Origin: Neisseria sp. Marseille-Q6792 | Lineage (GTDB): Bacteria; Pseudomonadota; Gammaproteobacteria; Burkholderiales; Neisseriaceae | Length of the DNA stretch: 64,000 nt | Reading direction: 5' to 3' | Assembly: GCF_943181435.1 (NCBI RefSeq) | Contig: NZ_OW969598.1 | Location: 186,001-250,000, forward strand | Shown here: in pieces, positions 1 to 8,486 of the stretch | How positions within the stretch are numbered: the stretch's first letter is position 1 | How the letters are laid out: each line of letters starts with the position of its first letter | Position numbers and translations under genes: made by a program | Notes under the pieces: generated by a model | The model's input: the letters and a program-made list of their open reading frames with translations, nothing else | Databases searched by the model: none | Told to the model about the DNA's origin: nothing

Positions 1-1018
1 AGGTGCGGCCGATATAGCGGTTTTTAATCAAACCTTCGCGGTAAGGCTTTTTGAGGTGGACGGCAAGCTCCATTGCACTGGGGCGGCTGGTATCGGGGAT
101 GGGCATCACGACATCGATGTCGTCCACGGGCAGCTCGCGTTTGATTTTTTCCGCCAAGGACACGCCCATATCCAAGCGCGATTGGTAAACCGATACGCCG
201 TCAATCACAGAGTCGGGGCGGGCAAAATAAACATATTCAAAAAGGCAGGGGCTGAGTTTGGCCTTATCGCTGCATTGTCGGGCAATCATTGTGCCGTCAA
301 AGCCGACAAATACCGCTTCGCCCGGCCGGATATCGCGTTCCAAATCGTAGGCAAGCGCGTTGAAGGCGACGGATTCGGAGGCGACGGCATAGGATTTCCT
401 GCCTTCGTTGTCGGTTTGCGAACCCAATACCAGCGGGCGGATGCCGTAAGGGTCGCGGAAGGCAAGCATACCGTAGCCCGCAATCATGGCAACCACGCCG
501 TATGCGCCGCGCACCAGGCGGTGGACTTCGGCAACGGCGTTGAAAATATTGTCGGCATTGAGCCGGTGCGGATCGGCGTTTTTGGAGACTTCGCGGCGCA
601 ATTCGTGCGCGAAGACGTTGAGCAAAACTTCGGAATCGGAGCTGGTGTTGACGTGGCGCAGGTGTTTGTTGCACACGTTTTCATACAGTTCGGCAGTGTT
701 GGTGAGGTTGCCGTTGTGCGCCAAAACGATGCCGAACGGCGAGCTGACGTAGAAAGGCTGCGCCTCCGCGCTGCTGCCGGCGTTGCCCGCCGTGGGATAA
801 CGGACGTGGGCGATGCCGGCGTTGCCGGTCAAATCGCGCATATTGCGCGTACGGAACACTTCGCGCACCATTCCTTTGCCTTTGTGCATATGGAAGGTGC
901 CGCCTTCCGCCGTTACAATGCCCGCCGCATCCTGCCCCCTGTGCTGCAACATCTGCAAACCGTCGTACAGAAGCTGGTTCACGGGTTCATGACTGACCAA
1001 ACCTAATACGCCGCACAT
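1..1018 (-). CDS. purF: Amidophosphoribosyltransferase, 3' end cut by window edge
   Basis: This is the first enzyme of de novo purine synthesis; it makes 5-phosphoribosylamine from PRPP and glutamine in the cytosol. The leftward frame starts MCGVLGLVSHEP, so removal of Met exposes the nucleophilic Cys of an Ntn-type glutamine amidotransferase. The N-terminal residues LQHRGQDAAGI, HVRYPTAG and AHNGNLTN are typical of PurF. About 339 of roughly 510 residues lie in the window; the PRPP-binding C-terminal part is outside. It follows cvpA across a gap that contains an inverted uptake-sequence terminator. The cvpA-purF order is the same as in E. coli. Confidence 0.95.
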   Translation of the reverse strand, partial: MCGVLGLVSHEPVNQLLYDGLQMLQHRGQDAAGIVTAEGGTFHMHKGKGMVREVFRTRNMRDLTGNAGIAHVRYPTAGNAGSSAEAQPFYVSSPFGIVLAHNGNLTNTAELYENVCNKHLRHVNTSSDSEVLLNVFAHELRREVSKNADPHRLNADNIFNAVAEVHRLVRGAYGVVAMIAGYGMLAFRDPYGIRPLVLGSQTDNEGRKSYAVASESVAFNALAYDLERDIRPGEAVFVGFDGTMIARQCSDKAKLSPCLFEYVYFARPDSVIDGVSVYQSRLDMGVSLAEKIKRELPVDDIDVVMPIPDTSRPSAMELAVHLKKPYREGLIKNRYIGRT

Positions 1019-1178
1019 ATCGTCTTCTCCGATTCGAGGTTTAAGGGTAAAACGGAATTATAAAGCAAACGGCGGTTTTTTGCCTGAATTGTTGACAATA
1101 TTTGAGCGAAGGACAGATAGGTGGGTTTATGGAGGATAAGATTTAATCTGTGATATGGCTGAGGAAAGGAAAAAACAT

Positions 1179-1210
1179 TTCAGACGGCATAAAAGAGGAT
1201 GCCGTCTGAA
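1179..1210 (-). terminator. Inverted uptake-sequence hairpin between cvpA and purF
   Basis: TTCAGACGGCAT and ATGCCGTCTGAA form a perfect 12-bp stem with an 8-nt loop. It lies after the cvpA stop on the leftward strand and would separate cvpA from purF. It also supplies two uptake words. Confidence 0.75.
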
Positions 1211-1225
1211 ATATCCGTATGGCAA

Positions 1226-1723
1226 TCAATCGCCTTCCAAAGCTCCATCACTGTCGTCCGCATGGTTTAACACTGTTTCGGAAAGCGAAACGAAAAACGG
1301 TACGGTATAGGACCGCCGCCATTCTTCGGTATCGGGCAGGTCGGTTTTTGAAGCAAGCATGACCAGCAGGGTAACAATCAAAACGCCTTTCAATGCACCG
1401 AATACGCCGCCCAAAATGCGGTTGGCAAAGCCCAAGCCGACGGAGGAAACTGCTTGTGTCAGCAGCGAGCGGAGTATTTTCTGTATCAGACAGGCAATGA
1501 CGAATAGGGAAATGAACGACAGAGCCAATGCAAACAGGCGAGGTTGGAACGATGCAAAGGCGATGTCGGCGAAGGATGCGGCAAAGAGTTTGGCGAAAAA
1601 AAAGGCAACCACCCATGCCACCATTGAGCCAGCCTCCGCAATCACGCCGCGCATCGCGGATAGCACGATGCAGGCGGCGATGACGGCGGAGACGAGGAGG
1701 TCGGCAATGGGGAGGCTATTCAT
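1226..1723 (-). CDS. cvpA: CvpA family inner-membrane protein
   Basis: The 165-residue hydrophobic protein has about four membrane segments (near residues 5-25, 30-52, 60-82 and 98-122) and the CvpA-type motif GLGFANRILGGVFGALKG. In E. coli CvpA is needed for colicin V production, and the family is linked to envelope integrity; its biochemical role is not settled. Its start overlaps the end of the upstream SPOR-domain gene by 8 bases, so translation is probably coupled. The family and its place before purF match the E. coli folC-dedD-cvpA-purF order. Confidence 0.88.
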   Translation of the reverse strand: MNSLPIADLLVSAVIAACIVLSAMRGVIAEAGSMVAWVVAFFFAKLFAASFADIAFASFQPRLFALALSFISLFVIACLIQKILRSLLTQAVSSVGLGFANRILGGVFGALKGVLIVTLLVMLASKTDLPDTEEWRRSYTVPFFVSLSETVLNHADDSDGALEGD

Positions 1724-2783
1724 TCGTTACCTGACCGGCGATGCCGTGTACGCGCAATTTGTTCAAATCGCGTTCGGCATCCCTTGCGTTTTTATAGTTG
1801 CTTGATTTGACGCGGTAAACCTTGCCGTTGTCGGTCATGATTTCGGTAATGGTCGAATCGATACCCGCCGCTTTCATTTTGCGCTGGAGGCTCAAAGCGC
1901 GTTCTTTTTCGGCATAACCTGCCTGAATGGCGGCTTTTTTACCGGATTTTTCGGATTTTTCTTTTTCGGCGGTTTTGGTCTTGTCCGCTTTGTCGCTTTT
2001 TTGTGCCGTTTCGTGTTTTTTGCCGTCCGAATGGTCTTTTTCGGCTGTTTTTTTGCCTTCAGCCTTGTCGGCTTTTTTCGCTTCTTTTACCGCGCTGTCG
2101 GATTTTGCCGTATCCGGTTTGGTTTTTTCGGCGGCAGTTTTCGGTTTGTCGGCAACTTTTTCGGCGGTTTTGGTTTCTTTGGCTTTGGGCTTGGCTTCGG
2201 CAGTGCGTTCTGCTTTTTGCGGTTTTGTTTCGGCAGTGCGTTTCGGTTTTTCAACCGCTACCGTATCCGTACTGTCGGCAGTTGTCGGCACTTTTTCGGC
2301 AGCGCGTTGTTTTGCCTGCTTCGGTGCGGTTTTGGCAGTTTCTGCCTGCTGCGGTTTTTCGGCAGCTTCTTCCTGTTTCGGTTTTGCGGATGACTCCAAG
2401 CCTTTGATATTGCTGTCGTCGAGTCGGTCGTTGATGATGACCAATGGTGCGCCTACGTCTTCAGGTTCGCTGATTCCGTTGTCGGCGGCAGGTGCTTGTT
2501 CTTCACTGGCCAGGTCTTGAGGTTTGTCGGCGGCGGGTTCAACACCTTCTGAGGCGGATTTTAAGGTCGGGGTTTGTACCGTGCTTGCCGCTTGGTTTTC
2601 CATGCTGCCTGTTTCGTCAGTCGGTGCGGCAGGGGGATTTTCGGCAGGATCGGAACTGAGGGCGGCCGCCAGCAGCAGGCAGGAGGCGGCAACCAGGCAG
2701 CTTGCCGTTACGAGGCGGCGGCGGTTGCGCCGTTTGAGTTGTTCGTAACCGCTCAGGACTTCGTTTTGTTTGTTTTCGGACAT
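1716..2783 (-). CDS. SPOR-domain membrane protein (DedD position)
   Basis: The 355-residue protein has a short basic N-terminus (KRRNRRR), one membrane segment near residues 23-42, a long low-complexity Lys/Ala/Glu/Thr-rich stretch (about 100-275), and a C-terminal SPOR domain (about 282-355, ending HGIAGQVTNE). SPOR domains bind septal peptidoglycan stripped of stem peptides, so a role in cell division or envelope remodelling is inferred. It occupies the place of dedD in the folC-dedD-cvpA-purF order of E. coli. The middle is probably an extended periplasmic linker; its charged repeats create long false reading frames on the other strand. Confidence 0.85.
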   Translation of the reverse strand: MSENKQNEVLSGYEQLKRRNRRRLVTASCLVAASCLLLAAALSSDPAENPPAAPTDETGSMENQAASTVQTPTLKSASEGVEPAADKPQDLASEEQAPAADNGISEPEDVGAPLVIINDRLDDSNIKGLESSAKPKQEEAAEKPQQAETAKTAPKQAKQRAAEKVPTTADSTDTVAVEKPKRTAETKPQKAERTAEAKPKAKETKTAEKVADKPKTAAEKTKPDTAKSDSAVKEAKKADKAEGKKTAEKDHSDGKKHETAQKSDKADKTKTAEKEKSEKSGKKAAIQAGYAEKERALSLQRKMKAAGIDSTITEIMTDNGKVYRVKSSNYKNARDAERDLNKLRVHGIAGQVTNE

Positions 2784-2795
2784 GGAAGATTCCTT

Positions 2796-4070
2796 TTAAA
2801 GTACCGACATGACATCGGCAACGGTATGAAATGAGCCGAATACGACGATTCTGTCGTTTTCGCCCGCTTTTGAGGCTGCCGCCCGATATGCGTCGCGGAC
2901 GGTGGCAAATGTCTGTATGTTTTCGATGCTGTGTTCGTGCAGTTTGTTTTGCAGGCTCTCGAGCGTCATGCCGCGCGGCACGTCCAAAGGCGCGATATAC
3001 CATTCGTCAAACTGGTCTTTAACGATTTCCAACACGCCGTCTATGTCTTTGTCGGACAACATGCTGAACACGGCGGTGCGTTTCTGCGCAAACGCCAAAT
3101 TAATCAGGCTGCGGCGCAGGGCGCGGGCGGCGTGGGGATTGTGTCCGACATCCAAAACGGTCAGCGGACGGCCGGGCAGGACTTGGAAGCGTCCGGGGTT
3201 TTCAACCAGCAACAAACCGCGCTTGATTGCACCAATGTCCGCCGGCAGTTTGCCGTTCAAGCATTCCAACACGGTCAGCGCGCAGGCGGCGTTGGAAAGC
3301 TGGTATGCGCCGCGCAATGCGGGGAAGGGCAGGGCATTGCGGTTGCGTGCGGGGCCGTCTGAATGCTGCGGCCGGAAGCGGTAGTTCCATTGGATGTTTT
3401 CCATCGCGTGAAACTCGAAATCGCGCTGTACCATCAGCAGTTTCGCGCCTATGGCTTCGGCGTGTGCGACCAACGATTCGGGCGCGGGGTTTTGACCGCA
3501 GATGGCGGGTTTGCCGCTACGGAATACGCCCGCTTTTTCAAAACCGACCTGTTCGACCGTATCGCCCAAAAACGCCTGATGATCCAAATCCACACTGGTA
3601 ACCACCGCGCAATCGCCGTCGAACACATTAACCGCGTCCAAACGTCCGCCCAAGCCGACTTCCAATATCATTACATCGACTTGTTCGCGTATGAAGATGT
3701 CGACGGCCGCTAAGGCATTGAATTCAAAATAAGTCAGTGATATTTCACCGCGTGCGGTTTCGATGCGTTCGAAGGAAGCGGTGATTGTGTCGTCTGAAAC
3801 CGGCTCGGCGTTGACGGCGATACGTTCGTTGTAACGCAATAAATGGGGGCTGGTTAATGTGCCGGTTTTGTAGCCCGCCTGTTTGTAAATCTGTGTCAGA
3901 TAGGCGCAGACCGAGCCTTTGCCGTTTGTTCCCGCGACGACGACGACGGGGCATTGCGGCTCGAGCTTCATCCGTTTTTTCACTTCGCCTACGCGTTCCA
4001 AGCCTATATCGATCAAGCCGCCGCTGTGGGCGGTTTCCAAATGCGAGAGCCAGTCTTGCAGTGTTTTCAT
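2796..4070 (-). CDS. folC: Bifunctional dihydrofolate / folylpolyglutamate synthase
   Basis: FolC joins glutamate to dihydropteroate and then extends folates with glutamate, using ATP, in the cytosol. The P-loop GTNGKGS is near residues 47-53, followed by a Mur-ligase-like core (DLDHQAFLGDT) and the C-terminal GHNPHA motif. I start it at the ATG at 4070 (MKTLQDWL), which has GGAA 7 bases upstream. An in-frame TTG 18 bases earlier gives a longer form without a good ribosome site. The length of 424 residues is normal. It leads the folC-SPOR-cvpA-purF block, with 12 bases to the SPOR gene. Confidence 0.95.
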   Translation of the reverse strand: MKTLQDWLSHLETAHSGGLIDIGLERVGEVKKRMKLEPQCPVVVVAGTNGKGSVCAYLTQIYKQAGYKTGTLTSPHLLRYNERIAVNAEPVSDDTITASFERIETARGEISLTYFEFNALAAVDIFIREQVDVMILEVGLGGRLDAVNVFDGDCAVVTSVDLDHQAFLGDTVEQVGFEKAGVFRSGKPAICGQNPAPESLVAHAEAIGAKLLMVQRDFEFHAMENIQWNYRFRPQHSDGPARNRNALPFPALRGAYQLSNAACALTVLECLNGKLPADIGAIKRGLLLVENPGRFQVLPGRPLTVLDVGHNPHAARALRRSLINLAFAQKRTAVFSMLSDKDIDGVLEIVKDQFDEWYIAPLDVPRGMTLESLQNKLHEHSIENIQTFATVRDAYRAAASKAGENDRIVVFGSFHTVADVMSVL

Positions 4071-4101
4071 TGAGTGTTCCGTGTTCAAATGCCGTCTGAA
4101 A

Positions 4102-4548
4102 TCAGCTTGGCGTATCGGTTTCGGCGGTTTTTTTCGGCTGCCGCCAAAGCACCCAGACTTTCAGCCTGCGGTAGGATTCCGAGTCCGCCATATCGGGGGT
4201 GATGCAGTGGCGGACGGTTTTGCCACCGGTGTCCCATTGTAAGAATAAGGCATAAGGCGTAACCATACTGCTGCCCGAAAGTGCCGCCGCCTTCGCTGTT
4301 TTTTCTTTGCCGGATATGATTTCCGCCCGTCCGTCGCGGTCGATAATGACGGCGGTAACGGCGCGGCGGTTTTTCAGGTTCGTTATCCGCAGCGAGTGGA
4401 TGAAACTTGCAAGCAGCGCGGCAAGCCCGAACCACATCATCCGGCCGTAAAACCAAGTCAGGCAGACGGCAATGGAAGCCGAGTGGAGCGATACGGTCAG
4501 GATGTTCAGAATGCGGGACGGCTTCAATGCCGTCTGAAAGGCGCGCAC
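4102..4548 (-). CDS. YgfX-like inner-membrane protein
   Basis: The 148-residue protein has two adjacent membrane segments (about 18-36 and 40-58), then a soluble domain with IIDRDGRAEI and a C-terminal DSESYRRLKVWVLW segment. This pattern resembles the YgfX (CptA) family, which in E. coli is paired with SdhE and was proposed to affect cytoskeletal proteins; the similarity is by eye. It begins with GTG four bases after the stop of the upstream gene, so the two are probably translationally coupled. A TTG 21 bases downstream is an alternative start. The first codons contain an uptake word read in coding sense. Confidence 0.55.
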   Translation of the reverse strand: MRAFQTALKPSRILNILTVSLHSASIAVCLTWFYGRMMWFGLAALLASFIHSLRITNLKNRRAVTAVIIDRDGRAEIISGKEKTAKAAALSGSSMVTPYALFLQWDTGGKTVRHCITPDMADSESYRRLKVWVLWRQPKKTAETDTPS

Positions 4549-4552
4549 GGCT

Positions 4553-4912
4553 TTACATCATATTGTCGAACACGGGGGTAATGTGCAATTCCGCTTCTTC
4601 CATGTCTAAAACCATATCGTGGATTTCGATGTCGAAAAATTCCCAAAACGCCTTCAGCCCCATATCTTGCGGCCATTTGTCCTTGTCGATGTCCCAGCCG
4701 GCGAGTTCGGCTTCAAAAATCTGCCGGTAGCGTTCGTCGAAGTAGGAAACGACGGCTTCCGGTTCGTCGAACTGCGGAACGAGGAAGACGGAACAGTTGG
4801 CACGAAGCTGCTCTATGGTCAGGTCGGGCATATTTTCGTCGGTGCTTTTGAGCCATTCCAAAAAGCGGACGGTCGGCTTGAGGACGACGGCGGTACGGTC
4901 AACAAAATACAT
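4553..4912 (-). CDS. Conserved acidic protein of unknown function
   Basis: I do not recognise this 119-residue protein. It is acidic (many Asp/Glu, for example DIDKDKWPQD and DIEIHDMVLDMEEAE), has no signal peptide or membrane segment, and ends PVFDNMM. The start at 4912 (MYFVDRTAV) is preceded by GAGAAAG. An upstream in-frame extension to 4981 would run through an uptake-sequence hairpin and is unlikely. It sits directly before the YgfX-like gene, in the position where some bacteria carry the YgfX partner SdhE, but the sequence is not SdhE. Confidence 0.6.
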   Translation of the reverse strand: MYFVDRTAVVLKPTVRFLEWLKSTDENMPDLTIEQLRANCSVFLVPQFDEPEAVVSYFDERYRQIFEAELAGWDIDKDKWPQDMGLKAFWEFFDIEIHDMVLDMEEAELHITPVFDNMM

Positions 4913-4943
4913 GGTATGCTTTCTCGGTGGTAACGGTGGGGCA

Positions 4944-4976
4944 ATGCCGTCTGAACGTTCGGTTTTCAGACGGCAT
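4944..4976 (-). terminator. Inverted uptake-sequence terminator after the ABC ATPase
   Basis: ATGCCGTCTGAA and TTCAGACGGCAT form a perfect 12-bp stem with a 9-nt loop, just beyond the stop of the leftward ABC ATPase gene and before the acidic protein gene. Confidence 0.75.
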
Positions 4977-4980
4977 AGCA

Positions 4981-5718
4981 TCAGTGGGTCATAACCTGCT
5001 GCAGGAATTGTTTGGCGCGTTCGTGTTTCGGGTTGGTAAAAAATGCTTCCGGCGTTTCGTCTTCGAGGATTTGCCCTTTATCGACAAAAAGCACCCGGTC
5101 GGCAACTTCGCGGGCAAAACCCATTTCGTGGGTTACGCACATCATCGTCATCCCGCTTTCCGCCAAGTCTTTCATCACTTTCAACACTTCGCCGACCATT
5201 TCGGGGTCGAGTGCGGAGGTCGGCTCGTCGAACAACATTACGCGCGGTTCCATCGCCAAACCGCGCGCAATCGCCACGCGTTGCTGCTGGCCGCCGGAAA
5301 GTTGGGACGGGAAGGCGTCTTTTTTGTGTGCCAGTCCGACGCGTTCCAAAAGTTCCATCGCTTTTTTCTCCGCCTGTTCCGCATTTTGACCTTTAACCTT
5401 CATCGGTGCGAGGGTGATGTTTTCCAATACGGTCAGGTGGGGGTAGAGGTTGAAGCCTTGGAATACGAAGCCGACTTCTTCGCGGATTTTGTTCAAATCT
5501 GTTTTGGGGTCGGCAACGTTGACACCGTCCACCCAAATCTCGCCGCTTTCAATGCTTTCGAGCTGGTTGACGGTGCGGATGAGTGTGGATTTGCCGCTGC
5601 CCGAAGGTCCGCAGACGACGACCACTTCGCCTTTTTTGATTTCCAAGTTCACGCCGTTGATGACGTGCAGGTCTTTGAAATGTTTGTGTACGTTTTTGAA
5701 TTTAATCATAGTGTCCAT
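4981..5718 (-). CDS. Polar amino-acid ABC transporter ATPase (GlnQ/HisP type), orphan
   Basis: The 245-residue cytoplasmic ATPase has Walker [10 protein letters not shown] at residues 37-45, the signature LSGGQQQR, Walker [14 protein letters not shown] and the switch His in CVTHEMGFA. These are standard for polar amino-acid importers. No permease or binding-protein gene is next to it: the flanks are a lipoprotein and an unrelated acidic protein. It must work with a membrane partner encoded elsewhere or serve more than one importer. The start at 5718 (MDTMIKF) may instead be the Met three codons later. The substrate cannot be told from the sequence. Confidence 0.85.
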   Translation of the reverse strand: MDTMIKFKNVHKHFKDLHVINGVNLEIKKGEVVVVCGPSGSGKSTLIRTVNQLESIESGEIWVDGVNVADPKTDLNKIREEVGFVFQGFNLYPHLTVLENITLAPMKVKGQNAEQAEKKAMELLERVGLAHKKDAFPSQLSGGQQQRVAIARGLAMEPRVMLFDEPTSALDPEMVGEVLKVMKDLAESGMTMMCVTHEMGFAREVADRVLFVDKGQILEDETPEAFFTNPKHERAKQFLQQVMTH

Positions 5719-5750
5719 TCTTTTCAGGCAGTCTGAATCCGTCTGACTGA

Positions 5751-6206
5751 TTAAGGGTAAAACTTATTCAAATCGGCAACCAATTTGGTTAACTCTTCTT
5801 GATTCGGCTTATTCATGCTCCGGTAAACTTTGACGTAGCCTTTGTCGTTTTTTATATTCACGACATAGATGATGAAACGTATGCCGTTGAGTCCTTTTTC
5901 CGCATCGCAGGTGTAGTACGTCACACCCCCGCTTTCCGCTTTTTCCAGTACGCAGTCGTTTTTGCGGTAGCCTTGCTCCTTCGCTATCCAATCCCGCTCA
6001 AATGAAGCCCTGTACGCATCCGGCACGCGGACTTGGTCGACCAATAAATCATGATCGGGATTTTGGGAATAACCGTAATGGAAAATGGCATTTGAACCGT
6101 TCAATTGTGCCTCCAGCATTTGATAACGCCGGTTTTGGAAAAACGCATCGTTCGGGTTCATACAGGCAGTTAAAAGAAAAGTCAGGAGTGCGGCTGTGTA
6201 TTTCAT
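5751..6206 (-). CDS. Small lipoprotein of unknown function
   Basis: The 151-residue protein begins [20 protein letters not shown], a short lipoprotein signal peptide with lipobox LTAC and Cys at residue 15. Lipid anchoring in the envelope follows. The mature part has no domain I recognise; it contains a Cys pair (NDCVLEK and YYTCDAEKG) that may form a disulphide. It lies between a small ORF and the ABC ATPase. Its first 56 bases, including the ribosome site and signal peptide, are repeated in tandem upstream as a dead copy. Confidence 0.7.
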   Translation of the reverse strand: MKYTAALLTFLLTACMNPNDAFFQNRRYQMLEAQLNGSNAIFHYGYSQNPDHDLLVDQVRVPDAYRASFERDWIAKEQGYRKNDCVLEKAESGGVTYYTCDAEKGLNGIRFIIYVVNIKNDKGYVKVYRSMNKPNQEELTKLVADLNKFYP

Positions 6207-6275
6207 GGTTTATTCCCTCAGGCAGTTAAAAGAAAAGTCGGGAGTACGGTTGTGTATTTTATGGTTTATTCTCTT
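6164..6275 (-). repeat. Tandem 56-bp duplication of a lipoprotein start region
   Basis: Two adjacent 56-bp copies (6164-6219 and 6220-6275) carry the ribosome site and signal-peptide codons of the lipoprotein gene. In the upstream copy the start codon reads ATA instead of ATG and the lipobox Cys codon reads TGA, so it cannot be expressed. Confidence 0.8.
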
Positions 6276-6316
6276 ATAAACAGTTATAAACGGTTTCAAT
6301 GCGGCTTGCCAGTAAT

Positions 6317-6520
6317 TCAACGCACAAAATTCCGTTTGCACATCATATGGTTTTCAATATTGGCTTTGGCATCTTTTTCATCCCAAACTTGCAATTCCCA
6401 CGGATAGTAGAAATTGCTGCTGTTTTTGAAATAAATGTGTATGCCGATATAGCCGCCCGCATCGCGCAAATACCAGTTTTTCAAGCCGTATTCTGTTTTC
6501 CAGCCGTCAAGTTTTTTCAA
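6317..6520 (-). CDS. Small hypothetical ORF, possible remnant
   Basis: A 67-residue frame downstream of ksgA begins at TTG (LKKLDGWKTEYG) and contains aromatic-rich text (NFYYPWELQVWDEKDA). I do not recognise it. The frame stays open upstream into the uptake word overlapping the ksgA stop, where it would read [10 protein letters not shown]. Many Neisseria genes begin MPSE from ATGCCGTCTGAA, so here the ATG may have become AGG. It could be a broken gene rather than a functional TTG-started one. Confidence 0.35.
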   Translation of the reverse strand: MKKLDGWKTEYGLKNWYLRDAGGYIGIHIYFKNSSNFYYPWELQVWDEKDAKANIENHMMCKRNFVR

Positions 6521-6536
6521 AATTCCGATAACTGTT

Positions 6537-7316
6537 TCAGACGGCCTTGCCTGCCAAATAATTGCTCAACGCCACGTATTTCTCTGGCGCGATGTGTTCG
6601 GCGCGGTCTTGCGGATTGATGCCGACTGCCTGCAAATCATCGTCGCCTGCAAGCTCTTTCAGATTGTTGCGTATGGTTTTGCGACGTTGGTGGAAGGCGA
6701 GTTTCACAAGTTTGGCGAAATGCTCGAAATCGTCTGCCTTGCCGATGCGGTGTTTCACCGGAATCATACGCACCACTGCTGAATCCACTTTCGGCGCAGG
6801 GTCGAACGATTCGGGCGGCACGTCAATCAGCATTTCCATATCGAAAAAATATTGCAGCATCACGCCCAAGCGGCCGTAGTCGTTGCTTTTCGGCGCGGCA
6901 ACCATACGCTCGACCACTTCTTTTTGCAGCATAAAGTGCATATCGACGACATCGTCCGCCACCTCCGCCAGCTTGAACAAAAGCGGCGTGGAAATATTGT
7001 ACGGCAGGTTGCCGACGATTTTCTTTTTGCCTGCGATGCCGTTGAAATCAAACTGCAATACATCGCCTTCGTGAACCACCAGCTTATCCGCAAACGGCAG
7101 CGTTTTCAGACGGCATACGATGTCGCGGTCGATTTCGATAACGTGCAGGCGGTTCAGTTTTTTCGCCAAAGGTTCGGTAATCGCCGCCAAACCCGGGCCG
7201 ATTTCAATCACGACATCATCCGCCTGCGGGCGCACGGCATTGACGATATCGTTGATGATCCGCGTGTCTTGTAAAAAGTTCTGCCCGAAACGCTTGCGGG
7301 CTTTGTGTTCTTTCAT
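6537..7316 (-). CDS. ksgA: 16S rRNA dimethyladenosine transferase
   Basis: KsgA dimethylates two adjacent adenosines in helix 45 of 16S rRNA late in 30S assembly, using S-adenosylmethionine. The 259-residue protein shows the N-terminal FGQNFLQD, the SAM-binding [12 protein letters not shown], and the NLPYNIS catalytic motif (N-L-P-Y), in the usual order and length. Its stop codon TGA lies inside an uptake word (GCCGTCTGAA). It begins the leftward series of genes running to purF. Confidence 0.96.
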   Translation of the reverse strand: MKEHKARKRFGQNFLQDTRIINDIVNAVRPQADDVVIEIGPGLAAITEPLAKKLNRLHVIEIDRDIVCRLKTLPFADKLVVHEGDVLQFDFNGIAGKKKIVGNLPYNISTPLLFKLAEVADDVVDMHFMLQKEVVERMVAAPKSNDYGRLGVMLQYFFDMEMLIDVPPESFDPAPKVDSAVVRMIPVKHRIGKADDFEHFAKLVKLAFHQRRKTIRNNLKELAGDDDLQAVGINPQDRAEHIAPEKYVALSNYLAGKAV

Positions 7317-7554
7317 CGGGTTTCCTTGACCGGTGCAACCGGTTTTGAGGATACGGGCCGGATTTTTGGGAAGGTGTCCCTTCTGTTTCGAGGGAATCCG
7401 GCAAGCCGTATGGACATCTTGTTCGGCATTTAAATGTGAATATGTTTACAATATCGGTTTGATGTGGACATTGTAACCGAAAACGGCGGGGCTTGATAAT
7501 GCTGTTTTGTTCGGCCTTATCCGTTGGTTTGGTATTTTTACGGTTGGATACTGT
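7317..7554. other. Divergent intergenic region, ksgA / EamA transporter
   Basis: About 240 bases separate the two divergent genes and must hold both promoters. GTTTACAAT and ATTGTAAC near 7444-7476 form a loose inverted repeat that could be an operator. No coding frame is convincing. Confidence 0.4.
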
Positions 7555-8457
7555 ATGAGGACTTATCTGATTCATGTGAAGCTGCTGGGTATGGCGGTAT
7601 TATGGGGTGCGTCTTGGCCTATGGGCAGGATATTGGGACAGTCCCTGCCGCCGTTGACGGGCGGGGCGGTCAGGTTTCTGCTGGCTTCGGTTTTGTTGTC
7701 GGGTTGGTTGTTTGCGCGCAGCAGGTTTGCGGCTTTGTCGGCTTTATCGTCGCGGCAATGGCTGGGTTTGGCGGTTGCCGCTTTGTTCGGCGTGTGCGGG
7801 TATGCCGTATTCTTCATGTTGGGCCTGCAGCAGATGCCAGCCGGCAAAGCCGCGGTCGTCATGAGCGTGAACCCGGTGTTGACGCTGCTGTTGGCGGTGT
7901 GGTTGTTCGGGGAATATTTGAATATGAAAATCCTGACGGGTATGTTGCTGACCGTCGGCGGTGCGGTTACTGCGGTTACGCAGGGTAATCCGGCAGCGGT
8001 GCTGGCGGACGGGCTGGAGCCCGGGGAATGGCTGATTTTCGGATGCGTGGTTTGCTGGTCAGCTTATACGTTGATAGGGCGCAAGGTTTTGCGCGGAATT
8101 GATGCGCTGACGGTTGCCGCGGTTACGTCGATGTCCGGTGCGCTGATGTTGTCCGCCGTGGCATGGTTTGCGGAAGGTTTGCCGCTTGGGGCGGTAGCAG
8201 TCATGGATGGGCGCGGCTGGCTTGCATTGCTGTGGTTGGCGGTCGGTGCGACTGTTTTGGCGTATGCGTGGTATTTTGAAGGCGTGAAAGTATTGGGGGC
8301 GGGCGGTGCGTCTGTTTATGTAACATTGGTACCGATTTTTGGTATGTTGTGTTCGGTCTGGTTTTTGGGGGAACCGCTACATATTTCTTTGGCGGCGGGT
8401 TGTGCGGCGGCAGCCGGCGGCATGATTTTGATACATTTGGGACAAAATGCAGCCTGA
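7555..8457 (+). CDS. EamA/DMT-family inner-membrane transporter
   Basis: The 300-residue protein has about ten membrane segments in two similar halves, as in the drug/metabolite transporter superfamily. The first half has WGASWPMGR and a VMSVNPVLTLLLA segment; the second has WSAYTLIGRKVL and a conserved VYVTLVPIFGML segment. The substrate cannot be read from the sequence. I use the ATG at 7555 (MRTYLIHV); a TTG at 7507 gives a 16-residue extension that looks untranslated. The next gene begins about 30 bases after the stop, so the two may be cotranscribed. Confidence 0.82.
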   Translation: MRTYLIHVKLLGMAVLWGASWPMGRILGQSLPPLTGGAVRFLLASVLLSGWLFARSRFAALSALSSRQWLGLAVAALFGVCGYAVFFMLGLQQMPAGKAAVVMSVNPVLTLLLAVWLFGEYLNMKILTGMLLTVGGAVTAVTQGNPAAVLADGLEPGEWLIFGCVVCWSAYTLIGRKVLRGIDALTVAAVTSMSGALMLSAVAWFAEGLPLGAVAVMDGRGWLALLWLAVGATVLAYAWYFEGVKVLGAGGASVYVTLVPIFGMLCSVWFLGEPLHISLAAGCAAAAGGMILIHLGQNAA

Positions 8458-8486
8458 AGCGGGCGGCCGGGTATATGGGGGTGAAA

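Noticed and set aside
2000..2400. Possible tandem repeat or phase-variable tract in the SPOR gene
   Set aside because: The low-complexity text encodes irregular Lys/Ala/Glu/Thr runs without a fixed repeat unit.
1927..2520. Long rightward frame across the SPOR-domain gene
   Set aside because: It is a Phe/Ser-rich mirror of the Lys/Glu/Ala-rich codons of the real leftward gene.
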